A DNA stretch of 64,000 nt from Actinoplanes couchii (lineage in GTDB: Bacteria > Actinomycetota > Actinomycetes > Mycobacteriales > Micromonosporaceae): positions 1 to 64,000 of the forward strand of contig NZ_BOMG01000116.1 in assembly GCF_016862075.1 (NCBI RefSeq). The letters are read 5' to 3'. The position numbers and the translations under genes were made by a program. Positions 48,062 through 57,145 of this stretch are shown here, piece by piece. A model generated the notes under the pieces. It saw nothing but the letters and a program-made list of their open reading frames with translations. It did not search any database and was not told where the DNA came from. How positions within the stretch are numbered: the first letter of the stretch is position 1; each line of letters starts with the position of its first letter.

Positions 48062-50479
48062 ATGATCTCGCGTCGCACCCTGCTGAAAGCCGGCGCCGCC
48101 GCCGCGTTCCTGCCACCTGTCACGCTGGCGCGCCCGGACACCGGTGTCACCGCGTACGGGTTCCCGCTGCCCGCCGTCACCCTGACCGGCGGTCCGTTCG
48201 CCGCGAACACCGGTCGTACCCATGCATATCTGAAGTTCCTCAACATGGACCGTCTACTGCACACGTTCCGCCTGAACGCCGGTCTGTCGTCGTCGGCGAC
48301 CCCGTGCGGCGGCTGGGAGTCACCGACCACGGAGCTGCGCGGGCACTCGACCGGGCACGTGTTGACTGCACTGGCGCAGGCGTACTCAAGTACCGGCGAC
48401 ACCGCGTTCAAGACCCAGGGCGACTACCTGGTCGCCCAGCTCGCGCTCTGCCAGCGCCCGAACGGCTACCTGTCGGCGTACCCGGAGAGTTTCATCGACC
48501 GGGTCGAGACCGGCCAGCAGGTGTGGGCGCCCTACTACACGCTGCACAAGATCGTGCAGGGGCTGCTCGACCAGCACCAGCTCACCGGCAACGCCCAGGC
48601 CCTGCAGATCCTGCTGCGCAAGGCCGCCTGGGTGCAGGCCCGCAACAGCCGGCTCACCCACGCCCAGCGGCAGCAGATGCTGCGCGTCGAGTTCGGCGGC
48701 ATCGGCGAGACCCTGTTCAACCTGTACCAGTTGACCGAGGATCCGGTACACCTGTTCACCGCCCAGTACTTCGACCACGACCAGGTCCTCGACCCGCTCG
48801 CGAACAATGTCGACGCGCTGGCCGGTTTCCACGCCAACACGCAGATCCCGAAGGCGATCGCGGCGATCCGTGGTTTCCACGCCACCGGCGACACCCGGTA
48901 CCGCGACATCGCGGTCAACTTCTGGAATTTCGTCGTACGCCAGCATTCGTACGCGATCGGCGGCAACTCCAACGGCGAGTACTTCCAGGCCCCGAACCGG
49001 ATCGCGTCCGAACTCTCCGACAACACGTGCGAGTGCTGCAACTCGTACAACATGCTGAAGTTGACCCGGCAGTTGTTCTTCACCGACCCCGGCCGAAGCG
49101 ACCCCGGCCGCGCGGGCGAGTTGATGGACTTCTACGAGAAAGCCCTGTTCAACCACCTGCTCGGCGCACAGAACCCGAATTCCACGCACGGCCACCACTG
49201 CTATTACGTGCCGCTGCGGGCCGGGGGCATCAAGACGTACAGCAACGACTACGACAACTTCACCTGCTGCCACGGCACCGGCATGGAGACCAACACCAAG
49301 CTCGCCGACAGCATCTACTTCACCGACAACAACTTGATTCTGTACGTCAACATGTACGTCCCGTCAACATTGACGTGGCCGAACCGTGGCATCACGATCA
49401 AGCAGGAGACCACCTTCCCGGAGACGTCCACCTCGCGGCTGACGGTCACCGGCTCCGGCGGTTTCGACATGCGGCTCCGCATCCCGTCGTGGACCACCGG
49501 CGCCCAGGTCCGGGTCAACGGAACCGCCACCGGAACACCCGCCCCCGGCACGTACCTGAGCATCGATCGCACCTGGACCAGCGGCGACGTCGTGGAGATC
49601 AGCCTCCCGATGGCCCTCGCCCTGGAGCCCACCCCGGACAATCCGTCGGTACGCGCGGTCAAGCACGGCCCGATCGTGCTCGCCGGACAGTTCGGCACCG
49701 GCAACCTCAGCGCCCTGCCCACGCTCGACCCGGCGACCCTGACGCCGACCGGCACCGCCCTGGAGTACACCGCCGGATCGGTGCTGCTCAGGCCGTTCTA
49801 CAAGACGCACGGCCAGCGCTACTCGGTCTACTGGAACGTCACCGGCAGCACCCCGCGCGAGGCCCGCTACCTCTTCGACGAGGCATCCGGCACCACCGCG
49901 GTCGACGCCACCGGCAACGGCTGGAACGGCACCCTGGTCGGCGGCGTCACCCGCACCGCCGGGCGCAGCGGAACAGCGGTCCTGTTGAACGGCGTCAACA
50001 TGTACGTCAACCTGCCAACCGGCATCCTGGCCGGCGCCACCGCGTTCACCGTCGCCACCTGGATCCGCCTGGACACCGCCGCCACCTGGGCGCGGATCTT
50101 CGACTTCGGCGCGGGCAGCGGCGCCTACCTCTTCCTGACTCCGCGCACCAGCGCGGGAACCATGCGATACGCGATCACCACCGGCGGATCCGCGGCCGAA
50201 CAGCGGATCGAAGCTCCGGCCCTGGCCACCGGCGCGTGGGCGCACGTCGCCGTCACGCACACCGGCAACCTCGGCGTGCTCTACGTCAACGGCGCCGAGG
50301 TCGCCCGCAACAACGCATTGACTGTACGGCCGTCCGGAATCAACACGACCCAGAACTGGATCGGGCGCTCCCAGTACGCCACCGATCCCTACCTCACCGC
50401 GGCCGTCGACAACTTCCGGATCCACAGCCGGGCCCTGTCGGCGGCCGAGGTCTCTCAACTGCACGCGAACAGCCAGTAA
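48062..50479 (+). CDS. GH127 beta-L-arabinofuranosidase with C-terminal LamG-like domain
   Basis: The 805-residue enzyme starts with a twin-arginine-type signal (ISRRTLLKAGAAAAFLPP). The GH127/DUF1680 barrel shows GGWESPTTELRGHSTGH (near 80) and the zinc-thiolate active site: TCECCNSYNMLKL (near 325) and NFTCCHGTGMETN (near 400), where one Cys is the nucleophile. A concanavalin-like module follows (about 600-800, ARYLFDEASGTTAVDATGNG to the end). It removes beta-L-arabinofuranose, found on hydroxyproline-rich plant glycoproteins. The start has GAAAGGTGTCC, the same leader as the next gene. Confidence 0.93.
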   Translation: MISRRTLLKAGAAAAFLPPVTLARPDTGVTAYGFPLPAVTLTGGPFAANTGRTHAYLKFLNMDRLLHTFRLNAGLSSSATPCGGWESPTTELRGHSTGHVLTALAQAYSSTGDTAFKTQGDYLVAQLALCQRPNGYLSAYPESFIDRVETGQQVWAPYYTLHKIVQGLLDQHQLTGNAQALQILLRKAAWVQARNSRLTHAQRQQMLRVEFGGIGETLFNLYQLTEDPVHLFTAQYFDHDQVLDPLANNVDALAGFHANTQIPKAIAAIRGFHATGDTRYRDIAVNFWNFVVRQHSYAIGGNSNGEYFQAPNRIASELSDNTCECCNSYNMLKLTRQLFFTDPGRSDPGRAGELMDFYEKALFNHLLGAQNPNSTHGHHCYYVPLRAGGIKTYSNDYDNFTCCHGTGMETNTKLADSIYFTDNNLILYVNMYVPSTLTWPNRGITIKQETTFPETSTSRLTVTGSGGFDMRLRIPSWTTGAQVRVNGTATGTPAPGTYLSIDRTWTSGDVVEISLPMALALEPTPDNPSVRAVKHGPIVLAGQFGTGNLSALPTLDPATLTPTGTALEYTAGSVLLRPFYKTHGQRYSVYWNVTGSTPREARYLFDEASGTTAVDATGNGWNGTLVGGVTRTAGRSGTAVLLNGVNMYVNLPTGILAGATAFTVATWIRLDTAATWARIFDFGAGSGAYLFLTPRTSAGTMRYAITTGGSAAEQRIEAPALATGAWAHVAVTHTGNLGVLYVNGAEVARNNALTVRPSGINTTQNWIGRSQYATDPYLTAAVDNFRIHSRALSAAEVSQLHANSQ

Positions 50480-50538
50480 GAAAGGCGCGCCAACAGCCAG
50501 TAGGAAAGGCACGCCACCGGTAAGTGAGAAAGGTGTCC
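50468..50538 (+). repeat. 24-bp array anchored on the GH127 stop codon
   Basis: Units of 24 bp at 50468 (contains TAA stop 50477-50479) and 50492 differ at 2 positions; a decayed third (50516-50538) ends in the GAAAGGTGTCC ribosome site of the GH43 gene. Confidence 0.8.
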
Positions 50539-50540
50539 AG

Positions 50541-51953
50541 ATGTCCTCACGGAGATGGCTAGCCGCGTCCTGCGCGCTGGTCACCGCCGCGGCCGCGGTC
50601 GCGGTCGCCACCGCGGCCCAGGCCGCCAACCCGATCATCACCAGCATCTACACCGCGGACCCGGCGCCCCTGGTGGTCGGGAACACCTTCTACATCTACG
50701 CCGGGCGGGACGAGGCGCCCACCGGCACCAGCAACTTCGTCATGCGCGAATGGCACGTGCTGTCGTCCACCGACGCGAACACCTGGGTCGACAACGGCGC
50801 GAAGGCCAACATCGCGACGTTCCCGTGGGCCGGCGCCGACGCGTGGGCGGGCGAGGTCGAACCGCGCAACGGAAAGTACTACTGGTACACCTCGGTCAAC
50901 GGCAACGGCGCGGGCTGGATGAACATCGGCGTCGCGGTCGGCGACACCCCGCTCGGGCCGTTCACCGACGCCAAGGGCGGGCCGCTGATCAGCGACAGCA
51001 CCGCCAACTCGTCGGGACTCAACATCGACCCGACCGTCTTCGTGGACGACGACGGGCAGGCGTACATGTACTGGGGCGGCTACTGGTCGCCGCGCGCGGT
51101 CAAACTCGCCGCCAACATGATCGACACGGTCGGGTCGGTCGTCACCCCGCAGGGGCTCACCAACTACTGGGAGGCCCCGTGGATGTTCAAACGAAACGGC
51201 CTCTATTACATGATGTACGCCGCCAACGACACCAGTGGCTGCGTGACCAACTCCAACTACGCCTGCCAGCGGTACGCCACCGCGACCAACCCGCTCGGGC
51301 CGTGGACGCACCGGGGCATCGTGCTGGGGCAGGTGTCGTCGACCACCAACCACGCCGGGATCGTCGACTTCAACGGGCAGTCGTACATCGTCTACCACAC
51401 CGCCGACGCGCCCGGTGGCGGGAATTTCCGCAGGTCGGTGGCGGTCGACAAGCTCTACTTCAACGCTGACGGGACGATCCAGCGGGTCATCCCGACGACC
51501 GGCGGCGGCACCGGCGGCAGCGGCACCAACGTCGCGCCGAACGCTACCGCCTCCACGTCCTTCGTGTCGTCGTGGGAGAGCCTCGCGGCGATCAACAACG
51601 GGGGTACGCCGGCCAACTCGCAGGACCGGTCGAGCCTGGCCTACGGCAACTGGCCGGAGCAGGGCACCCAGTGGATCGAGTACCAGTGGCCGACCGCGCA
51701 GTCGCTCAACAAGAGTTCGGTGTACTGGTTCGACGACAACCAGGGCATCGACGTGCCAGCTTCCTGCCAACTCCAATACTGGAACGGAAGTTCATACGTC
51801 AACGTGCCCGGCCAGTCGGCGTGTGGAGTGGCCGGCAACACCGAGAACGTCATCACGTTCAGTCAAGTCAACACGACGCGGCTGCGCCTCAACATCACGT
51901 CCCGATCCGGGCTGTCCACAGGCGTTCTCGAGTGGAAGGCGTTCCAGACATGA
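50541..51953 (+). CDS. Secreted GH43 glycosidase with F5/8-type C-terminal module
   Basis: A 470-residue secreted enzyme (signal 1-29). The five-bladed propeller carries the GH43 acids: general-base Asp in TADPAPLV (near residue 40), pKa-modulating Asp in NIDPTVFVDDDG (near 160), and acid Glu in YWEAPWMF (near 213). The C-terminal 140 residues are a galactose-binding-like sandwich, as in the next protein. The likely activity is alpha-L-arabinofuranosidase or xylosidase. Its stop overlaps the start of the next gene by ATGA. Confidence 0.92.
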   Translation: MSSRRWLAASCALVTAAAAVAVATAAQAANPIITSIYTADPAPLVVGNTFYIYAGRDEAPTGTSNFVMREWHVLSSTDANTWVDNGAKANIATFPWAGADAWAGEVEPRNGKYYWYTSVNGNGAGWMNIGVAVGDTPLGPFTDAKGGPLISDSTANSSGLNIDPTVFVDDDGQAYMYWGGYWSPRAVKLAANMIDTVGSVVTPQGLTNYWEAPWMFKRNGLYYMMYAANDTSGCVTNSNYACQRYATATNPLGPWTHRGIVLGQVSSTTNHAGIVDFNGQSYIVYHTADAPGGGNFRRSVAVDKLYFNADGTIQRVIPTTGGGTGGSGTNVAPNATASTSFVSSWESLAAINNGGTPANSQDRSSLAYGNWPEQGTQWIEYQWPTAQSLNKSSVYWFDDNQGIDVPASCQLQYWNGSSYVNVPGQSACGVAGNTENVITFSQVNTTRLRLNITSRSGLSTGVLEWKAFQT

Positions 51954-54900
51954 ACCGGCGGCCATGGGCGTACGCAATGGGACTGATTTTGATCGTCGGT
52001 GGGGTGGGGGTCGCCAAGCCGGCGCTCGCCGCGCAGACGATCGGCTATCCCACCTTCGGGAACACCGGCTCGATCCCGGCGCCGCCGGTCGGCTACTCGA
52101 CCGGGGACACCATGAAGGCGATCTACGACGCGGAGAGCGGCGGCACCGACTTCTGGATGGACCGCCTGCTGGCCCGCACCGGTAACGACCCGGCCGGCAC
52201 CTGGCTGATGACCCGGGGCCGGGCCGCCTACATGAACACGCACAACCCGGCGGTGATCGGTTTCGGTGGCAACGCCGCGTACTGGGACAACATCAGCAGC
52301 CAGAACGCCTACGCCATCACGGCCTCGCCGGGCACCTTCACCGAGCAGGCCGCCCAGCGCCGGCAGACCCCGAGCCACTGGCGCAGCGTGCACACCGGCG
52401 GATCGGTCCGGCTCGAGGTCACCAAGTTCATCACCCACAACAACGTGCTGGTCACCAACGTGTCGGCGGTCAACACCGGCACCGCGGCGACGACGCTGAC
52501 CCTGAACGCCACGTCGCCCTACGCGACCACCGTCAGCGGCACCGAACTGACCGGCACCCGCGCGGTGAAGAACAACCTGACCACCCTCTACCCGCGGTTC
52601 TCCGGGGACGGCTTCACCGCCGCCAACGGGGCCCTGAGCCGATCTATAACGGTCGCCGCGGGTGCGACGGTCACCGTCAAGGTGCAGCTCGGCCTGGTCG
52701 CCAACGAGATCCCGGCGTCCCGCACCGACTACGACGCCTACCGCACCCGCACACCCGCCGACGCGTTCGGGGTGCACGTCCGCGAGTACAACAGGTGGTG
52801 GGCCGACAACGTCCCCTACATCGACGTGCCTGATGCCGGTATCAAGAAGAGCATCTACTACCGCTGGTGGCTGATGCGCTACAACAACCTGGACGCCGAG
52901 ATCCCCGGGCAGGACTTCCAGTTCCCGCAGTCGATCGAGGGCGTGACCGGTTACAACAACGCCATCGCGTTGACGCAACCGATGCACATCGACGACCTGA
53001 AATACCTGCGGTCACCCGAGTACGCCTACGGCAACTACCTCGCGGTCGGGCAGTACTCGGCGAACGGCCGGTTCGTCGACAACCCCGGCGACCCGGAGAA
53101 CTGGTCGAACTCGTACACCCAGTACATCGCCGAGGCCGCGTGGCGCGCCTACCAGATCCACGGCGGCCAGCCGGCCATGCTGCCCAACTTCGCCCGCTAC
53201 GCCGAGGGCGACGCGAAGGGCCAGCTCGCCACCTACGACACCAACAACAACGGCGTCATCGAGTACGACTGGGGCGCGATGACCGGCAACGACGCCGACG
53301 CGGTGTCGTTCCACTGGCGGGCCGGCAACCTCGACCGGGCCGAGACCGCCTACGTGTGGACGGCCGCGATCGCCGCCCGCGACGCGTACACATTGATGGG
53401 CAACACGTCCAAGGCGACCGAGATGCAGACGCTCGCCGACCGGATCCGCAACGGCGTCATCAACACGCTGTGGAACCCCACCCGGCAGCTGCTGGAGCAC
53501 AAGCACGTGTCCACCAACACCCACGTGCCGTGGAAGGAGATCAACAACTACTACCCGTACGCGGTGGGGCTGATGCCGAACACCGCCCAGTACAAGGAGG
53601 CGCTGCGCCTCTACGCAGACCCGGCCGAATATCCGATCTTCCCGTTCTACACCGCCAACCAGAAGGACAAGGCGGCAGCGGCGGCAGCAGGCAACCCGGG
53701 CAGCAACAACTTCTCCACGATCAACTCGACGGTGCAGTTCCGGCTCTACTCGCAGGTGCTGCGCAACTACCCCAACTCGTGGATGGTCAACGAGGACTAC
53801 AAGAAGTTGCTGTACTGGAACGCCTGGGCTCAATACGTCAACGGTGACACCAACTGGCCGGACGCCAACGAGTTCTGGGCCGACTGGAACGGCAACGCCA
53901 TCACCTACCGCTCGTGGATCCACCACAACATCCTCGGCAGCAGCAACTGGACCGTGATCGAGGACGTCGCCGGGCTCCGGCCGCGCAACGACACCACGAT
54001 CGAACTGTCGCCGATCAACATCGGGTGGAGTCACTTCGCGGTCAACAACCTGCGTTACCGCAACGCCGACCTGTCGATCGTCTGGGACGACCCGGCCGAC
54101 GGCGTGACCCGGTACGCCGGAGTGCCGCAGGGGTACTCGATATTCCTGAACGGTACCCGTGTGGCAACACTGAACAGTCTGGTGCCGTTCACCTACAACC
54201 CGGCCACCGGAGCCGTCACCACCAGCGGCGCCGTCGCCTACAGCGCCGCCTTCCCGACGCTGGCCGCGCCGCAGAACGTGGTGCAGGGCAGCGCCCGGGT
54301 GGTCGACATGTTCAGCAAGGCCGGCGTCGATCTCGCCTCCACCCGGCCCAACCTGGCCACCGGCGCCACCGTGACCGCCTCCTACACCACGTCCGGCACC
54401 GCCACCTCCGGCATCGTCGACGGCCTGCCCACCAACGCGCCGCTGTGGGGCAGCTTCGGCAGCACCAACGCCACCGACTGGGTGGAATTCAACTTCGGAT
54501 CCGCTCGTACGGTCGACGAGGCCTGGATCTACTTCCGCAACGACCGGGCGGGGAACCGTTATCGGCCGCCGTCCGCGTACAACGTCCAGTACTGGAACGG
54601 CACCGCCTGGGTGGACGCGGCATCGCAGGCCAGGACACCCGGCGCGCCGCAGTCCAACTTCAACCGGGTCAAGTTCAGTGCAGTCAACACGTCCCGGTTG
54701 CGGATCCAGTTCACCCAGCCCACCGGCACCCCCAAGACCGGTCTGACCGAGGTGAAACTGTTCGGCCAGGGCACCGTCCCGTCCAACCCGAACCTGGCGG
54801 CGACGGCGACCCCGAGCGCCTCCTACACCTCGTCGTGGGAGAACGTGGCCGCGATCAACGACGGCATAGACCCGCCGTCGTCGAACGACACCGTCAACTC

Positions 54901-55213
54901 GCGCTGGGGCACCTGGCCCAACCAGGGCGAACAGTGGGCGGAGCTGACCTGGCCGACGGCGCAGACGGTGGGTTCGGCACAGGTCTACTTCTTCGACGAC
55001 GGCCAGGGCATCGACCTGCCGGCATCGTGGAAACTGCAGTACTGGAACGGCAGCGCCTACGTGGACGTGCTGGGCGCCGGCTCCTACCCGACAGCCGCGA
55101 ACCAGTACAACAACGTCACCTTCACCCCCACCAGCACCACCAGGTTGAGGGTGGCCCTGACCAGCGGCGCAGCTTCCGTAGGCCTCCTGGAGGTGAAGGC
55201 CTTCGCCACCTGA
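51950..55213 (+). CDS. Secreted (alpha/alpha)6-barrel glycoside hydrolase with two discoidin-like modules
   Basis: The 1087-residue protein has a signal peptide (1-28), an N-terminal beta-sandwich (about 30-270), an (alpha/alpha)6 barrel (280-790) of the mannosylglycerate-hydrolase/GH63-like type, and two F5/8-type modules (about 805-935 and 945-1087). Candidate acids are in GNDADAVSFHW and DANEFWADWNG. I cannot assign a numbered GH family. It is translationally coupled to GH43 and surely works with it and GH127. The final codons (SVGLLEVKAFAT) are unit 1 of a 53-bp array. Confidence 0.85.
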   Translation: MNRRPWAYAMGLILIVGGVGVAKPALAAQTIGYPTFGNTGSIPAPPVGYSTGDTMKAIYDAESGGTDFWMDRLLARTGNDPAGTWLMTRGRAAYMNTHNPAVIGFGGNAAYWDNISSQNAYAITASPGTFTEQAAQRRQTPSHWRSVHTGGSVRLEVTKFITHNNVLVTNVSAVNTGTAATTLTLNATSPYATTVSGTELTGTRAVKNNLTTLYPRFSGDGFTAANGALSRSITVAAGATVTVKVQLGLVANEIPASRTDYDAYRTRTPADAFGVHVREYNRWWADNVPYIDVPDAGIKKSIYYRWWLMRYNNLDAEIPGQDFQFPQSIEGVTGYNNAIALTQPMHIDDLKYLRSPEYAYGNYLAVGQYSANGRFVDNPGDPENWSNSYTQYIAEAAWRAYQIHGGQPAMLPNFARYAEGDAKGQLATYDTNNNGVIEYDWGAMTGNDADAVSFHWRAGNLDRAETAYVWTAAIAARDAYTLMGNTSKATEMQTLADRIRNGVINTLWNPTRQLLEHKHVSTNTHVPWKEINNYYPYAVGLMPNTAQYKEALRLYADPAEYPIFPFYTANQKDKAAAAAAGNPGSNNFSTINSTVQFRLYSQVLRNYPNSWMVNEDYKKLLYWNAWAQYVNGDTNWPDANEFWADWNGNAITYRSWIHHNILGSSNWTVIEDVAGLRPRNDTTIELSPINIGWSHFAVNNLRYRNADLSIVWDDPADGVTRYAGVPQGYSIFLNGTRVATLNSLVPFTYNPATGAVTTSGAVAYSAAFPTLAAPQNVVQGSARVVDMFSKAGVDLASTRPNLATGATVTASYTTSGTATSGIVDGLPTNAPLWGSFGSTNATDWVEFNFGSARTVDEAWIYFRNDRAGNRYRPPSAYNVQYWNGTAWVDAASQARTPGAPQSNFNRVKFSAVNTSRLRIQFTQPTGTPKTGLTEVKLFGQGTVPSNPNLAATATPSASYTSSWENVAAINDGIDPPSSNDTVNSRWGTWPNQGEQWAELTWPTAQTVGSAQVYFFDDGQGIDLPASWKLQYWNGSAYVDVLGAGSYPTAANQYNNVTFTPTSTTRLRVALTSGAASVGLLEVKAFAT

Positions 55214-55430
55214 CCGCCGACGCCGCCGTCCTCGGTCTCCTGGCAGTGAAGGCCTTCGCGACCCAGGCCAGAGGAGACGCTTCCATCGGCTTCCGGGAGG
55301 TCTTCGTGACCTGAGGGCAATGCGGCTTCCAGCGGTGTCCTGGTGGTGAAGCTCTTCGTGACCTGAAAGGTGATGCGGCCTCCGCCGGTCTCCTGAAGGA
55401 GAAGGCCTTCGCCACCTGATCCGTTAGCCC
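55172..55430 (+). repeat. Five ~53-bp units anchored on the stop of the barrel hydrolase gene
   Basis: Units at 55172-55224 (holds the stop, 55211-55213), 55225-55278, 55279-55324, 55325-55377 and 55378-55430. All resemble the coding end GCTTCCGTAGGCCTCCTGG followed by AGGTGAAGGCCTTCGCCACC; three of the four later copies keep a TGA at the same place. Lengths are 53, 54, 46, 53 and 53. Confidence 0.9.
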
Positions 55431-55446
55431 CTACCGGCCGGCTTCG

Positions 55447-55542
55447 TCAACGTTGACCCGAACAATCAATGTTGACGGAGTCGGCTCAATGTTGACCGAG
55501 CCAATCAATGTTGATCATGTCGTTCCATGTTGATCGGCGTTG
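55447..55542 (+). repeat. 19-20 bp array with a TGTTGA core
   Basis: TCAACGTTGAC, TCAATGTTGAC (twice), TCAATGTTGAT and TCCATGTTGAT start at 55447, 55466, 55486, 55505 and 55524. The remaining part of the gene-free region (55543-55821) shows nothing I can name. Confidence 0.75.
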
Positions 55543-55821
55543 GGGGAGATTGAGCGGTCGGCACTGCGGATCGGGTGGTCACTGTTCTTGGTGTCGTGTG
55601 ACTGGCCTTCTTGTCCCGGCGGCCCGCGCTGTCTTTGTTCCGCTCGCGGTCATCTGACCGCTCTCGCCACTTGTGGTGGTGGCCCGGTCCACCCGGATCC
55701 CGGCGGCTGATCGCCTCACTGTTTCTGGCCATCGCGTTGTTTCCGGCTGCGCTTCTTCCTCGCCGGCCTGCTCTCTCCTGAGTTGAAGAGCGCGCCCACA
55801 GGAACTCGGCGATTGTCCGGA

Positions 55822-56541
55822 TTACAGGTGGTCGCGGTCTCGGGAGCGGGCGTAGTGGCGGGCTGCCCGGGCCCGGTTCCCGCAGCCGGGGGAGCACCAC
55901 TCCCGGCGAGGCGAGTCGCGGACGAAATGCAGCACACAACCGGGCCCCGGGCAGGCGCGCAGGTCGTCCCGGGCGGCGCCGGTGAACAGAGCGATCGCCT
56001 CGTCGGCCACGGTGGACAGAGCTGTGGCGACCGGGGTGGCATCGGTGTGGACGGTGGCGTGCGGCTGCGGGGACCAGTGCAGCTCACGCCACCGTGGTGT
56101 TGATCGCGCGATCGTATTGACGGTGTTGACGTCAACATGTAGCGGATCAACACCTTGGGCTACCGCATGAGCGATGGCCCGGACGGCATCCCGCAGCTCA
56201 CGTGCCCGGAGTAGGTCGTTGGCCGTGACCTCGATCGCCGGTTCATCAGTGGCCGGCTCACCTTCAGGAGCGCTGGACCGCCTTTCAAGGCTGGACCGTC
56301 GCGACCCGATTGCCGGTGCACCTATCGCCGGATCGTCGGTGCTGGTGCTGGTGCTGGCTCTGGAACCAGGTCGAGCGCCAGCACCAGCACCGACACCAGG
56401 CCCATGGCCGGGGCCAACGCCCGTCAGCCCGTTGCGAGTGAGCCAATCCGCCAGCTCAGCCGTGGTCGTCAGGCCGTCCTGAGGCCGCCCGCGCACCGCA
56501 AACAGGGTGTTCGCGAACTCGATCGGAAGAGGCTCAGCCAC
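55822..56541 (-). CDS. CGNR zinc-finger regulator with low-complexity insertion
   Basis: The 239-residue protein has the ABATE-like N-terminal part (IEFANTLFAVRGRPQDGLTT), an insertion of Gly/Ala/Ser/Pro-rich sequence (about residues 40-98), a helical region, and a C-terminal zinc finger CPGPGCVLHFVRDSPRREWC, then SPGCGNRARAARHYARSR. It is divergent from a VOC gene across four half-sites and should regulate it. The insertion is encoded partly by an inverted GGTGCT-rich sequence (56339-56396). The start is GTG 56541. Confidence 0.92.
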   Translation of the reverse strand: MAEPLPIEFANTLFAVRGRPQDGLTTTAELADWLTRNGLTGVGPGHGPGVGAGAGARPGSRASTSTSTDDPAIGAPAIGSRRSSLERRSSAPEGEPATDEPAIEVTANDLLRARELRDAVRAIAHAVAQGVDPLHVDVNTVNTIARSTPRWRELHWSPQPHATVHTDATPVATALSTVADEAIALFTGAARDDLRACPGPGCVLHFVRDSPRREWCSPGCGNRARAARHYARSRDRDHL

Positions 56542-56543
56542 GT

Positions 56544-56624
56544 TTCTAACGGTACATCACACTTGACAACGTTAGAAGTTCGGAGCATCTTCTAATGGTC
56601 AGAGCGGCATTTAACCGTTAGGAA
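56544..56624. promoter_or_regulatory. Four-half-site operator of the CGNR/VOC pair
   Basis: TTCTAACG (56544-56551) faces CGTTAGAA (56570-56577); TTCTAATG (56590-56597) faces CGTTAGGAA (56616-56624). In each pair the half-sites start exactly 26 bp apart. The first pair straddles the -35 and the second lies after the -10 of the VOC promoter. Confidence 0.8.
56563..56591 (+). promoter_or_regulatory. Promoter of the VOC gene
   Basis: TTGACA (56563-56568) is a consensus -35. After 17 bp, CATCTT (56586-56591) is a weak -10. AGGAAAG before ATG 56629 is the ribosome site. Confidence 0.55.
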
Positions 56625-56628
56625 AGCC

Positions 56629-57063
56629 ATGACCGTGACCGTGGGACATGTCGGCCTCAACGTCACCGACCTAGCTCGATCCACCGCCTTCTACCAGCGG
56701 GTATTCGAGTTCGAGGTGCTCGACGGAGACGACCGCTACTCGTTCTTGGGCGTCGGCGGCACCCTGCTCGTCACCCTGTGGCAGCAGAGCGTCGGCACTT
56801 TCGCCGCCGACCGACCAGGACTGCACCACCTGGCATTCCAGGTCCCCGACCTGGAGTCGGTGCGCCGAGCCGAATCGGTGCTGCGCGCCCTGGGCGTCGA
56901 GCCGCTACACGACGGGATCGTGCCCCACGGCGAAGGCGCGACGTCGGGAGGCCTCTTCTTCACCGACCCGGACGGCATCCGCCTAGAGATCTACACCCCG
57001 TCAATCGAGGGCATCACCACAGCCGCACCCGACGCCGACGCACCGACCTGCGGATTCTTCTGA
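56629..57063 (+). CDS. VOC-family metalloenzyme
   Basis: The 144-residue protein has VGHVGLNVTDLARSTAFYQRVF (metal His near 7) and RPGLHHLAFQVPDL, ending with GLFFTDPDGIRLEIYTP (metal Glu). This His/His/Glu set fits glyoxalase I-like, fosfomycin-resistance or dioxygenase enzymes. It is divergent from the CGNR regulator. The two likely form a detoxification unit with a ligand-sensing regulator. Confidence 0.92.
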   Translation: MTVTVGHVGLNVTDLARSTAFYQRVFEFEVLDGDDRYSFLGVGGTLLVTLWQQSVGTFAADRPGLHHLAFQVPDLESVRRAESVLRALGVEPLHDGIVPHGEGATSGGLFFTDPDGIRLEIYTPSIEGITTAAPDADAPTCGFF

Positions 57064-57145
57064 CCACAGCAGGGCCGCCGTCAACACCAGCGCCGGATCG
57101 CAGTCGACTCCGGATCCCCCGCAGCCGCCGTTCCGCGGCCCCCGG

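Noticed and set aside
55543..55821. A gene or RNA between the TGTTGA array and the CGNR gene
   Set aside because: No start, domain or stable fold could be supported by eye.
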